Positions 46,343 through 58,262 of a stretch of 64,000 nt of DNA are shown piece after piece. The DNA comes from Basipetospora chlamydospora (lineage: Eukaryota > Ascomycota > Sordariomycetes > Microascales): assembly GCA_001599675.1 (NCBI GenBank), contig BCHP01000005.1, forward strand, positions 2,181,898 to 2,245,897, in the 5' to 3' direction. The notes below the pieces were generated by a model. The model was not told where the DNA came from. It did not search any database and saw nothing but the letters and a program-made list of their open reading frames with translations. Position 1 is the first letter of the stretch. Each line of letters opens with the position of its first letter. A program made the translations under genes and the position numbers.

Positions 46343-48376
46343 ATGGAGAAATATCTCCGAGAATGGCGGCAGGACGCATTAAACAAAGCCCAGTATGAAT
46401 CCGCTATATTCATCGGCGACAAGCTACTAGCTTTGACAGGTCAGTCTTCTCAATTCTCTGCTCTCGGGTTCCATGCGCCGGCCTCGTGCAGCCAGCTGTT
46501 GAGCTGTAGCTAACCCTCGAATTCCCACCCAGGCGATGACAACGACGCCTTCTGGCTCGCCCAAGTCCACTTCGCCACGGGCAACTACACCCGAGCCCAG
46601 TCCTTCCTCGCCAAACAAGACCTCATCGCCCGAAACCCCTCGTGCCGCTACCTTGCCGGCCATTGCCTCATCAAGCAGGACCGTTACGCTGAAGCCCTCG
46701 AGGTCCTTGGCGACCGAAACCCCACTCACCTCATCTCCAACGCCAGCAACAAGCGCAAGCCCCAGAAGCCGGGCACCGCCACCGGGCCGGGCCATAAGAG
46801 GGCCGTGTCCACATCCCACATACCCCACGCCAAGGGCCATGCGCCGCCCAGCTTTGCCCTCGCGAGGGACTACAAGCCCGAGAGGGCAACCGCCGCCGCC
46901 GCCTCCCACCCCCAGCATAATACCGTGACGGAGGAGGAGTCCGCGGCGCGGCGCTACGAGGCCGCCATGTGCTACCTCCGCGGCGTCTGCTTCGCCAAGC
47001 AGAACGCCTTCGACCGCGCAAAGGAGTGCTACAAGGACGCCGTCCGCATCGACGTCCAGTGCTTCGAGGCCTTCCGCCAGCTCATGCAGAACAACCTCCT
47101 CTCCCCCGACGAGGAGTGGCGCTTCCTCGAGCTCCTCGACTTCGACTCCATCCGCGTCCCGGGAGCGGACAGCGACCCGTCCGCCTCGCAGGAGGCCGCC
47201 GAGTTCACGCGCATGCTGTACACCACGCGCCTGTCCAAGTACCGCAACCCGGCCGAGTTCGGCGCCGCCTACGAGTCCCTCACGACGCATTACCGCCTAG
47301 GGTCGAACCCGGACCTGCTCCTCGCCCGCGCCGACCTTCTCTTCACCCAGTGCCGGTACCGCGACGCCCTCGAGATCACCGACTCCATACTCGCGGGCGA
47401 CAAGTACAACTTCGCCGCCTACCCGCTACACCTGGCGTGCCTCTACGAGCTGGGAAGGAAGAATGTGCTCTTCCTCGTGGCGCACGACCTCGCCGACACG
47501 CACCCGGAGGAGCCGTGCTCCTGGCTCGCCGTGGGCGTCTACTATTTCTCCATCGGGCGGATCCCCGAGGCGAGGCGGTACTTCAGCAAGGCCTCCACGA
47601 TGGACGTGCACTTTGGCCCGGCGTGGGTCGGGTTCGCACACACCTTCGCGGCCGAGGGGGAGCACGACCAGGCGGTCTCGGCCTACTCCACCGCCGCGCG
47701 GCTCTTCATGGGGACGCACCTGCCGCAAGTGTTCCTGGGTATGCAGCACCACGCGCTGAACAACATGACGCTCGCCGAGGAGTTCCTCAAAACGGCGTAC
47801 GGGCTGTGTAAGTCGGACCCTCTGCTCCTAAACGAGATGGGCATCGTAAAGTACCATCAGGACAAGCCCAAAGAGGCGGCGGCTTGGTTCGAGCGGGCGC
47901 TGAAGGTGGCGGGGGACATTGACAGCGACCCCTCGTCGTGGCTCCCCGCGCGCACGAACCTGGGCCACGCGTACCGCCGGCTGCGGCTCTTCCCTCGCGC
48001 GCTAGCCGAGTTCGACGAGGTGCTCCGCCTGGGCGGCAAGGACGCCGCCATCTTCTGCGCCAAGGGCCTCGTCTTCCTCGAGGTGGGGCGGCCCGAGGAG
48101 GCCGTCGGGGCGCTGCATGAGGCGCTGGCGGTGAGCCCGCAGGACGCGATAGCGACGGAGCTCCTGAACAAGGCGCTGGAGGAGACGGCGGCGCTGGACG
48201 CAGCGAGAGAGGACGCTGCCGGTGACCTGGAGGCCTTTGAGGACGTGCTGGAGCAGAGGAAGGCTAGGGCCGTGCAGAGGGCCGAGGCGGGGGNGGGGNG
48301 GNGGGGNGGGGGGAGGGCTGTATTCGTTCAGTCGCCCGAGGAGGGCTCGCTGATGGAGATGACGGACGATGAGTGA
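46343..48376 (+). CDS. CDC16: Anaphase-promoting complex subunit Cdc16/Apc6 (TPR protein)
   Basis: Exons 46343-46439 and 46533-48376 give 646 residues, like fission yeast Cut9 (671). Cdc16 is a TPR scaffold of the APC/C ubiquitin ligase. Evidence is the N-terminal MEKYLREWRQDAL, a first TPR-like region with FWLAQVHFATGNYTRAQSFL and CRYLAGHCLIKQDRYAEALEVL, then after a low-complexity linker the block LLSPDEEWRFLELLDF, and the C-terminal TPR array (QVFLGMQHHALNN, LLLNEMGIVKYHQ, ARTNLGHAYRRLRLFPRALAEFDEVLRL). Four single ambiguous bases at 48294, 48299, 48302 and 48307 lie in a Gly-coding G run near the C-terminus; the frame continues through them to a normal acidic end (EMTDDE). Confidence 0.93.
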
Positions 48377-49450
48377 AGGTGAGAAAAGCAGTCCTGGTTG
48401 AGGCGCTGGTGGTCGGCGTTGATACGGCTTGTTCGGATTCGGAATGTTTACGTGGTCGAGGGAGCATGTTTCAAGACCCACGAGGTTATACGTGCAGAGT
48501 CAGGGGGCGCACACGCGGAGCATTTATCGGCGTCCCGAGCTGCTGGTCTAATGAGTGAAGCTAGGTCAAAGGCATCCTCATCATTGCAGGGGTTGAATTG
48601 CATCCGAGTTATCAAGACTACCTATACTTGCACATGTTCTTTACCGCGGTTGAGTGGATACTATAACTACCTGGATTCCATCGTGCTCAAAATGGACACC
48701 TGTCCCAGTGCCTTGAACTCTTGTAGGGAGGCTGCAAGCCATCGGATCACTACGATCGTTGAGCTCTACCTAGTTTTTGATATCCCGTCGATTCTTTACC
48801 GTGAGGCCGTGAAGCCTACAGATAGGATTCCATCTGAGTCCAGGGGTCGGAGGCGTAAGGCGTAGGGGGATGGGCCGAATACGCGTTATTACGCACCATC
48901 TAGTTCGTAGGATCAAGTGCCTATAAGGGTTATGCTTGGTGATGGCCGTTGGAGTTTGGAGTTCGGAGCCCGGAGTAAGTGTGATGGTTCTCTAAACCAC
49001 CCCTCCGCGATGTTGGCTGTATCATGGTATATGAAACGGTGGTATCAATTATCCACAATTACTTGTAAACGGGGTAACTAGAGCCCCGCAATATCGTTAT
49101 ATCCCTAACTCACCCCCCTGACAATCGACGTCATTGCATAACGGCAAACCCCAATGGATGCAACCCGAAGCTCGCCGTCTTCCTGCCGAACTCGTTGCGC
49201 CAATCCGTCCTCCAGTCAGTCTCAAGTCTTGAATCAATCCACGGCGAGCGTGTTTGCTTCCACTTCCAACGAGCGCGGTACATTCCAACCAGCTACCCGT
49301 GGCACTTGCTGCGAGAGCTTTCCCACGCCCAGATTTCCCCTCTAGGAAATCCGTAGCTCCAGGTTTACACCTCCCCGCACCGCACCTCCGAGAACAGCTG
49401 CGACTTCCACACACGGGCGTTTCTCAGTCAGTATTCTGGTCACCGCAACA
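48377..49450. other. Intergenic region
   Basis: Tandem-oriented space between CDC16 and the FAD oxidoreductase gene. No recognisable gene or repeat. Confidence 0.5.
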
Positions 49451-50994
49451 ATGACCGCGGACCAGAAGAAGAACATTGTCATAATAGGTGAGCCACCGCC
49501 GCCTCTCCCTTCTCTACCCCGATTGGCCCCCGCTTGGCGTTCCTTGACTAACTCCCTGTCCCTCTCCTCCAGGTGGCGGCGTCATAGGCTGCACGACGGC
49601 CTACTTCCTCGCGCACCACGCCGCCTTCGACCCGTCCCTCCACAAAATCACCCTCCTTGAGGCCACCTCCATCGCCGCCGCCGCGTCGGGCAAGGCCGGC
49701 GGCCTTCTCGGCCTCTGGGCCTACCCGGACTGCATCGTGCCGCTCTCCTTCCGCCTCCACGCCGAGCTCGCCGAGAAGCACGACGGCGCCGAGAAGTGGG
49801 GGTACCGCAGGGTGAAGTGTGGGTCCGTGTCCGCAACGGTGACGAAGGAGAAGATTGACAGCATCGCGCCCGCCAACAACAGGTCGCCCGGTGCGGCGAG
49901 ACGGAGGAGAAGCGGGGGTTCCGCGGGGGGCCAGGAGGCGACGGCAAAGGAGTGGGAGAAGCTGCCGAAGCAGGACGAGGCCGCGGCGGCGCTCCTCGCG
50001 GCAGCGGACGTTCCCCCCGACCTGGACTGGCTCGACCCGGACACGATTGAGGGGTACTCGGAGATGGGCGACGAGGGCTCCACGGACACGGCGCAGGTGC
50101 ACCCCTTCCACTTCACCAACGCGATGGCCGACCTCGCGCGGGAGAGGGGCGTCGAGATACGGCTCGGGGCGCAGGTGACGCGCGTGGAGACGACCAAGAC
50201 GGCGCTCGAGGGCGTGGTGTACCGGGACAGGGCCACGGGGGAGGAGCACACGCTCGACGACGTCACGGACGTGGTGGTGTGCGCGGGCCCGTGGACGGGG
50301 AAGATCCTGCCCAGGACGAGGATCGACTGCGTGAGGGCGCACAGCGTGGTGTTCGAGGCGGATGTCAGCCCGTACGCCGTGTTTACGGATATCGCGCTGC
50401 CGCCGGAGTACGTGCCCCCGCACAGGGCAAGGAAGGGGCAGAAGAGGAAACACAAGGGGAACGTCGACCCCGAGATGTACTCGCGACCCTTCAACGAGGT
50501 CTACGCGTGCGGTATGAGGCCCTCTCCTCAAACCCCCGCGCGTTCTACCCTTCAGCCCCCACCCCTTTTTTTTTTCTCCCTCTCAGGATTTCAGGGGGCC
50601 CCTAGTGGGAAGCCCTAACATTGCTAACCTTGCACCCGCAGCCGAACCGGACACGTTAGTACCCCTCCCCGAGACCGCCGACAAGGTCCAGACGGACGAG
50701 GACCAGTGCGCCGACCTGATAGCGTACGTCCGCACCGTCGCACCGCCCCTGCGCGACGCAGCCGTCACCGCCCGCCAGGCCTGCTACATCCCGCGCCACA
50801 TACGCTTCGGCGAGCAGCGGAGCCCCCTCGTGGGGCCCGCCCTCATCCCGGGCCTGTGGGTCGCCAGCGGGCACACGGCGTGGGGGATCCAGAACGGCCC
50901 CGCGACGGGGCTGCTCATGGCGGAGTACATCCTCGAGGGGCAGGCCAAGAGCGCGGATGCGAGCAAGCTGGACCCGAGGCTCCACAAGGTTTGA
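49451..50994 (+). CDS. TDA3: FAD-dependent oxidoreductase (DAO superfamily, Tda3-like)
   Basis: Exons 49451-49487, 49573-50511 and 50642-50994 give 442 residues. The Rossmann dinucleotide motif is split by the first intron and reads IVIIGGGVIGCTTAYFL once joined. Further landmarks are AAAASGKAGGLLG, VHPFHFTNAMADLARERGVE, VVVCAGPWTGKILP and the C-terminal GLWVASGHTAWGIQNGPATG that closes the FAD site. These fit the D-amino-acid-oxidase superfamily and specifically the group of yeast Tda3, a non-essential protein linked to late-endosome to Golgi traffic, whose chemical substrate I cannot state. A Lys/Arg-rich insertion (HRARKGQKRKHKGN) precedes the second splice. The acceptor at 50642 is the one that keeps phase; it gives YACAEPDT. 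Confidence 0.85.
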
Positions 50995-51421
50995 TGATGA
51001 TATTCATTTTTTTGGGTCTTTTTATGATGCAGCCGCGACGATGATATGAGATGATGATGTTTCCGTGCCATGTTTTCCGCGCCCACTTGGCTGTGTATTC
51101 CGCGGGTGTGGGGTTTCTAGCATGCTGTTCCATCAGCGGCGGGAGGGAGGAAGAGGGTGGACTCGTCGATGTAAGCTCGCCTGAATAGATGGATGGGTGT
51201 GATGTGGCCATTTATCAGACACATCCAGGTGAGTACGTGTGAAATGCCCTCGAATGCGCCTGCTGAGGTCCGTTTCTCTTCGGCCCGCTTATCAGCATTA
51301 TGTGAAGCTCGTGTAGTAGAAGACAACGGAAGACATTGACAGGTGCTCTCAAGAAACCTCAAATACAGTATTAGAACTAATACTAGCATGCTTCCCGCAA
51401 GCCAAGCGTGGCACTCCCTAC
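50995..51421. other. Intergenic region
   Basis: No recognisable gene. Confidence 0.5.
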
Positions 51422-51688
51422 CTAGCATCGCGACATCCCCAGTTGCCTATTCCATATGTCCCTACCTCTAGGGATTGAGCGGGCTTCATCTGATGGGGAC
51501 CCCAACAAGGGGTATATAAAGTGGCATGCCATTCCCACCCCCCTTTGAATGCCTCTCAGCAACTGATGGTCGTCCAGTATGAAGATAAACACCGCCCGAA
51601 CAGGAACCATGACAAAGGCATTGATCAAAACAAGGATGGAGAGAAAGACTCCAGCAATGACTGCGCAAATGACCGTGGCTTCTCCCAT
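51422..51688 (-). CDS. Possible small two-helix membrane protein
   Basis: An 88-codon ATG frame encodes two adjacent hydrophobic segments, VICAVIAGVFLSILVLINAF and VPVRAVFIFIL, then a short third one (ACHFIYPLLG) and a polar C-terminus. Tiny proteins of this sort occur in filamentous fungi and are often missed. There is no homologue I can name, no splice support, and the frame could be fortuitous. It lies on the same strand as the aldolase gene and ~180 nt downstream of its stop codon. Confidence 0.3.
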   Translation of the reverse strand: MGEATVICAVIAGVFLSILVLINAFVMVPVRAVFIFILDDHQLLRGIQRGVGMACHFIYPLLGSPSDEARSIPRGRDIWNRQLGMSRC

Positions 51689-51865
51689 TGCCGAATATCT
51701 CTCGGCCCCATGCAAGTTGTTTCACCAACAGCCCCGAATCCATCCACTACTCCGGCTGATGGCCCGGGCCCGCTATGCTGGCCTGGAGACGATGACCTCT
51801 GAGCTCGGCTACAGGCGTGCTGCCGGCTAACTCCACCGGGATCCCAACTCCGCCGTCGATACGCC

Positions 51866-52852
51866 CTATAACGACTTCTCGAGCTCCATGACCTCCTTCA
51901 CGCCCTCCTCGATGCTTGCCACCCGTGCCGCGTCAAGCCTCTTTAGCGGCCGCCGCGGAAACCCTCCGTAGCCGAAATAGCTCTGGATGGCCTGCTTGGT
52001 CCCCGCGATGGCCGCCTTCGTGAGCACGTAGTCACCCTTGCTCAAAACCTTCTGCAGGGCGATGGCCTCCTCCGTCTTCCCCTGCGCGTAGAGGTTCCAC
52101 ACGCGTGCGCACACCTTGGGCATGACGTTGGCGCCGCCGGCGATGATGCCGCTGCCGCCGCTGACGAGTGTCTGCACGGTAAAGTCGCACATGCCGCCGA
52201 AGGCCATGTATCCGCTGCCCTCGGACCCAGGGGTCTTTGCGTCCGTGGCTAGGGCCACGCGCGAGAGCTTCCCCGTGTTGCCGCACGTGAACTTGGTGCC
52301 CACGATGTTGGCGTGCTTGGCGAGCCGGATGAGCAGGTCGCTGTCCATGTCGATGCCTGCCACCGCGCCCGGGTAGTTGTACAGAATCAGGGGCAGGGGG
52401 CTCTCGGCAGCCACGCCGGCGAAGTAGTCGTAGATGGCCTCTTCGTCCATCAGCGCGCGGAAGTAGCTGGGAGGGAGGAGTAGGCAGTAGTCGGCGCCCG
52501 CGGCGTGAGCGAGCCTGCACAGCTCGATGGTGCCCCTGACACTACCCTCGGTGGATCCGATGATGATGGGCGTAGACTCGAACCCGGCCTCGTCTAGGGC
52601 CTCGCGGGTGGCCTTCGTCACGGCGATCTTCTCTTCGCGGGTGCAGTGGATGGCCTCGCCGTTTGAACCCATGGTGACGAGCCCGACGAGGCCGTCTCGC
52701 ACGAGTCGCACAGCATGCTTCTTGATGGTGGGTATGTCGAGGTCTTCCGTGACAGGGTCAAAGAAGGTCATAGTAGGGGCATAGATGCCGCAGGGGAGCG
52801 GCCGGCGCGTGGTGGTATGGCCATTGGGGGCGGTTCCGTTGGAGCCCGTCAT
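51866..52852 (-). CDS. DHDPS/DapA-family class I aldolase
   Basis: A single-exon gene of 328 residues, in the family of dihydrodipicolinate synthases, 4-hydroxy-2-oxoglutarate aldolases and 2-keto-3-deoxy-sugar aldolases. Key residues are the Schiff-base Lys187 in IVGTKFTCGNTGK, Tyr158 in LILYNYPG, and the N-terminal GLVTMGSNGEAIHC (GTTGE-like loop, here GSNGE). Fungi make lysine by the alpha-aminoadipate route, so a lysine-pathway role is unlikely. A catabolic aldolase, such as in hydroxyproline or uronic/galactonic acid breakdown, is a better guess. The start at the ATG 52852 gives a polar ~20-residue leader before PCGIYAPTMTFFD; an upstream in-frame codon is TTG, not ATG. Confidence 0.9.
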   Translation of the reverse strand: MTGSNGTAPNGHTTTRRPLPCGIYAPTMTFFDPVTEDLDIPTIKKHAVRLVRDGLVGLVTMGSNGEAIHCTREEKIAVTKATREALDEAGFESTPIIIGSTEGSVRGTIELCRLAHAAGADYCLLLPPSYFRALMDEEAIYDYFAGVAAESPLPLILYNYPGAVAGIDMDSDLLIRLAKHANIVGTKFTCGNTGKLSRVALATDAKTPGSEGSGYMAFGGMCDFTVQTLVSGGSGIIAGGANVMPKVCARVWNLYAQGKTEEAIALQKVLSKGDYVLTKAAIAGTKQAIQSYFGYGGFPRRPLKRLDAARVASIEEGVKEVMELEKSL

Positions 52853-55800
52853 CGCTATGTCGAGGTGGAAGTGCAACAGTAGTCACTTGGCGTGTGGAGT
52901 GTCTGGGTGTGAAGGAAGGCTGGCGACACTGGTTCTAGGACGGTAAGGTGGGAATGTAGCTCTGGGCGTAAACAAGAGAGGTGGGGGGAAACAGGAAGTG
53001 AGCAACTGAAGCTATATAAGAGAGCTTGGTGATAGGCAGGGCCAATGTGGCTTTGTATTATCCAATGGGAGTACCAGAGAAGGCCTTGGGTGCCAGGGGA
53101 ATGGAGGACGTGGACAGTATGCAAGCAATAAGTACTTGGCCTCTCAGGAGCTGCCTGGAAAGAACAGGGTGCCGAGGTGGCGAGGGGGTACAATTTCACG
53201 AGGCCCGGCTAGCTTCAAGCGAGGGCATGGCATAAACGAGAAAGCACTTCTAACGGGCACCTAGGCTCGGAGGAGGCCAGAACGAGCGAACTGCTCGGTA
53301 ACCGACCCGACGAGCAAAGGCGAAGAGGAGTCATGGGGCTCGGCTAGGGTGTAGCGGCATGGCAGGGTTGGTGTAGCTGCGGCAAGCTGTAATTGGACTT
53401 CGGTCGATAGGACAAGGCAATATAGCAGACACTTGACGGGGTGAAGAAATCACGCATGCGAGCGTGTGTGTATAGCCAAGGGGCGGGAGTTGCGTAAGGA
53501 TGTGAGTATAGGATACCGGGGTGTATGGAACAGGAAGTGGACATGCAAGGTATGATATCAAGACGATCTTTTGCCGTTGTTGCAGTCCTAGGGCTGCAAT
53601 GGTTGGATACCGCTAAGACGGGGAGTGGGAAAACTGGAAAAGGACAGCAAGGGGGTACAAAAAACAAAGCCTTTGCTAGGAGAAACGGCCCGAGGGAGTA
53701 AGGGCAGAGCTCGGCCAGCTTCGCCTGAGACAGGAAGAGTAGCTTAAGACATCAGGCTACGCCAGTGTAGAAGACAATGATAGCTTTGGCTTGGAGACTT
53801 CTCCAGATGCCCGCTCGGACATTCAGTGGAAGAGCAGAAGGTCACAATCATACTTGGAAAAGAAACATAATACCTACCAACAAGCACTGGAAGACAGTTC
53901 GAAAACCAGTGAGAAATTCCATATGCCGACGCGAACGGGAAGCAAGTCCTTGTGATCTGCATGCGCGGGCTTCCAATGTCTGGAGGTGGTGTGTGGTGAC
54001 GCTCCGGTTCCCGTTCTCGTGCATCTCGGTACACCACAACAGGGCCGTGGGCCTTCTCCTCGTCCACCTATTCCACATGACAAGTGTGGGACGCGGTTCA
54101 TGGTCATGTTCGAGTTGGAGTGACCCTGGACCACTCAGCTTGAGATGGATTGTCGTTTGAGCTTTCTCTTTTCCCCACGTTTGCTGCATCCATGATGCCT
54201 CGTCAGACGTAACGGGCTCGGCTTTGACTGGATGAGTGCCCCACATTATTTTCTGTTTCTGCCCGGGGTACGTGCCCGTCTGGTGTGTCCCACCGGCAGG
54301 GATGTTAAGAGTCCGGCGCCGGATCAGAGCTGGGGGTTGATTGGTGAGGGGGCCCCGGGACTTGGACTTTTGCTCAGAGACATTATCCGCGACCGGATTT
54401 GGGGGTGGATAAGTGATGGCGGGAGCGTTGGGGGCAAGCGTCAGTCCACCAACCTTCTCATAACAACATTGGCGGGATGCTCCTGGTGATGACACGTTCA
54501 ACGGGAGCGAGCTTGTCACGATGAGAGATGACGGGGAGAATTTATTAGTCCCCTCAACGGGTAAAGGGAACTTCAAGAGCACTGCACGGCTGGCAAGCCC
54601 CGTAATGTGCGACGTGACTGGTCGATTCCGTTGGACCCCAACTACAGAAAGTAGACAGCAGACCCGCGTCAGTGTTCTCGTGTGGGCTTTGACTGCTGGT
54701 TGGCGAGCTTCTTGACCTATGCGTACACCGATGCGTGGATGGATCGAGGGCGGCTTGCGGGGCGACATGAGGGGGCAGGTACTCCGTAGGGTAGCGCGGT
54801 ATCCAGCATGGGTGTTCTTCTCTTCCTTGAGGTCCAAACTGAAGTCTGAGACTGGGAGCTCAGGATTGAGTCCGGTCTGTTCCGCACTGCATGCAGTGTG
54901 ATGGGAAAGAAAGACAAACAATTGATCCTACCGTGACTTGAAAGGCGGCACTGGGCCTATTGAAGTTCCAGTGGTGCAAGTAGCCTGTGCGGTGCAGTGG
55001 CCCCGCCTTGGCCTTCATCAAGGGCAAGTCTTGGAAGGAGCAACATGAAGGAAGGAGGGTAAAGAACATTCGCCGACGACCTGCCTGCCCCTTCCCCATA
55101 CCGGGCCAATCGTCACTCATCAATACACCCTCCTCGGCCCTGGTTTACCACTCCATGTTTAAGAGTAGCCTGGCACTGCCTAACAGCTCGAGCAATTTAT
55201 ACCACTGCTTCCAGAATCTCAGACTGATGCAACCCATGATTTCTTTTGCGCCGTATCATCCCTTGTCCTACCACACGAGCACTTGAGTGTTTCCCGTGTA
55301 AGTTGACCGTCGCGGCCATGTCGTGGAGCAGGTGGGGCATCCGCTGTAATGTACCTGAGAGCGGCTGCAGCGGTGCATCGGGCACCTCAAGCACGAAGTG
55401 CAGCTTGAAGCCCCAAACGGCGGCGGTCCAGGGATCGATAATTAGTGTTTTGATGACGAGGACGGGAAAACTATTTCCTCCAATGGGCTGTCAACAGATG
55501 TAAGCGTGAGCTAGGGTCTTGACCGATGAGATCAATGGCAGGTAATACCGTAATACGGAGTACATGTGCTCGTACTCTGTGCACTACTACATACAACACA
55601 TGGAGGGCACCGGTGCATGCAGTGAGTGGGGTGGAGCCCACCACCAGTTCGCCATGTTCAGACCACAGTGCAGTGTTCGGAGTTGTCGGTCCCAAGGATT
55701 TGATCTTTCATCTCACATCTTCACAGAACTAGAATTTCCCAAAGCGACTTGGAAGGAAATCGTTTGGTGTCAGACAGGGTAGAGTGGGTACCGTACCCAT

Positions 55801-58262
55801 CTCTCGCTAGACACGCCAGCCGGGCATACATGTTCCGTTCTCTCCCGTAGACCTACCGTTGCGCGTCTGTTCGCCGCATCGCCAAAGCCTCACCGGTAAG
55901 ACTCTCTCATCTACGTCCCCATTTAGCCTGTCAGGTGTTTAATAATGGAGATCAACTTGATGGCCAGGAAAACTCGCATCCCGTAAAGAGCAGGTCCTAC
56001 CCAGCGCATGCATACCTGCTCCGCGTTGGTGGGTCGAGCTCTCGCGGCATGGGCTATATTATTCGTATATCCATGGGGTTGCGACTTGTGAGTACGGAGA
56101 CGGTCCTGGCCCGTGTTTGAGCATATCCCAATCCTCGGCTTTTTTTCTTTTATTCTCATAGATCATCCATCGATTGAGGCTTCAAGTTATAACCTACAGC
56201 GGCAGCCAGAGTGCTTCCCATTGATGCTCAACAAGGGCATTTGATGTTGTCGAGGCGTTAGTGAACCTACATCGATATCTTCTCCGGAGTACTCCGTACT
56301 CCGATTCAAAATCGAATGCGGCCCACTTTGGCCCCATTTAACCCCCTGTCGCTCCTCCTCCGTGCCAAAAGCTCCGTAAAAGTTCCGCGGGAACTTTCCC
56401 AATTCGGCGGGGAAGGAACGTGGGGGCGGGGTCTTGGCCCTGGCGCCCCCCTCTCATCCCATCCCCACCCTTCCTTCTCTCTCCTCCGATCGCGATCCCG
56501 AAGGCCGGAGACGGATGAATACTGTAGGCCTGGGCTTCGCGCTGTCTTGGGAATGCCTTGTCTCGTGAGTAGATAACCCGAGCCGGTGGGGGGAAGCGAG
56601 ACATTATGACTGTCTGGCCATGGAACTGGTCCGGTATCCAACGAAGCTCCTCCGTTGATCACGTCGAGAAACGCATGAAAGAGATCAGAGTCGATAAGCG
56701 GAGTGGAATCAACACGAGTCCGGGCTTCACCTTGGACCCTACTTGCTCAAACGGAATTTACTGGGACGACATAGTCGTGCCATTACCATCGATGTATGAC
56801 CAGCGCTGATGGCAATCACATCAAAACTCTCGTGTGCAAGCGGCGCAGGAGGCGCACTTTTAGGGAGGGCATTCGGAGGCCTCTCATGCGAGCTTGTCAG
56901 ACCATACAGTCGCGAGGGCTCGACGTGAACACAATAGCTTTGGGTTACATTTTAGACCACCTCCCGTGTTTATGTACTGCGCTGTTCTTATCCGCCTCGT
57001 CCTCCTGCCTGACGAAGGCTGATCTCAGTTTCCGAGGCATCAGCAAACAGCTAGAACGGCCTCAAGCCTCTAAACCCGAAGATGCCCTCCCCCTCATACG
57101 CGTCATCTGAGCAGTTCACATCCATATGCCACTGGGAGCTGACATAGCCTATCAGGAGGATGTGCTTATTGGTGCGGAGTTCCATTGCCTCGGCGTCTGC
57201 TTACACGGCGAGACAATGTCTCCGAGGCTCTGGGATGCCTCGTGTGGGAGGCATCATGCCACACAGAGCGTGAAGATACGAGGGGAGCTTTTCGGACGAA
57301 ATACCTCGCCGCCTTACTTGCGGAATGGCGTCGCGTTTTTCGCGGACAGGACCGTGGGTGTCCCAACCCGAGCGGGGGAACGTGAAATCTGCGTTGTTGG
57401 GAGTAGGACCCAAAGCTTGCCTAGGGAGCTGGTGATGTAACAAGCCCGGATTTCTTAACGAAAACGACGGCCCTCGTACCTCGTGCATGCGTGTCGTCCG
57501 GGATGGTGCAGGACAGGCCGACGATACCTGTGTTGGCATGACTAGGTTCTCACAGCGACCAGAGTGTGTGTCCCCAGGGACCGGGGACTGGCATGAGGGT
57601 TGTCAAGGCAATGGCCGACGCGAGAAATGGAAAAGTTCCGTGGTGGCAGCTGGAGGTCCACAGATGCCTGACCAACACACATATCCAGATTCCGTTTACC
57701 AGCCCCGAGGCCACCTTGTAAAGGAGACGAGCCCTTCATGACTTCACAGCCGACCTGTTCCCTCCAAGAGATTCAATCCGTTCTCGGTGGAGATTCACGC
57801 GGCATAGTGTCGCTCTAAGTATGTTACCATTATCATGGCCGTCGGCCTAACTGTAATGTCAGTTTTAGTTGTTTGACCTCCTGATTGAGATAGAAGAGGT
57901 TGAGATGGGAGAGGGTGATGATGTATCTGATGTAGTTTGGAGGAAATGGGCGCAAAGAAGTGGTGGAGACGAAGCCGGATTATCCACGCTAGCAGCCTTG
58001 TCCAGCAGCGCGCCTATCAGATCGCCCCGCCAAAACTTGAGTGGAACCTCCAACTTTCCCAATCTTCGAAAATTTCAAGTTTCTAGAAGCGCTTTCAACA
58101 GCCTCGCCTAGGCCGAATACACACACAAACACGCACACAACACACACACAACACACGCACAATAAACACATACCCACGCACGCACACACACACGCACACA
58201 CCTCCCCAGCTCCTATTCCGACAGAAACACCCCCACCAAGAGTCGAAACGCGCACAAACACC
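52853..58262. other. 5.4-kb gene-poor region
   Basis: Contains one long open frame on the minus strand (53848-54768 from its first ATG, ~306 codons) with no recognisable features, three TACGGAGTA-type 9-mers (54780, 55554, 56290) and CA-rich sequence near 58113-58200 before NOP16. No gene can be supported. Confidence 0.5.
58113..58200 (+). repeat. CA-rich microsatellite in the NOP16 leader/promoter
   Basis: Interrupted CACA units over about 90 nt, ending ~60 nt before the NOP16 start codon. Confidence 0.85.

Noticed and set aside
46427..47290. Minus-strand frame of 287 codons over CDC16
   Set aside because: Antisense shadow in GC-rich coding DNA; the plus strand encodes clear Cdc16 sequence.
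49548..50531. Minus-strand frame of 327 codons over the FAD oxidoreductase
   Set aside because: Arg/Val/His-rich shadow of the plus-strand gene.
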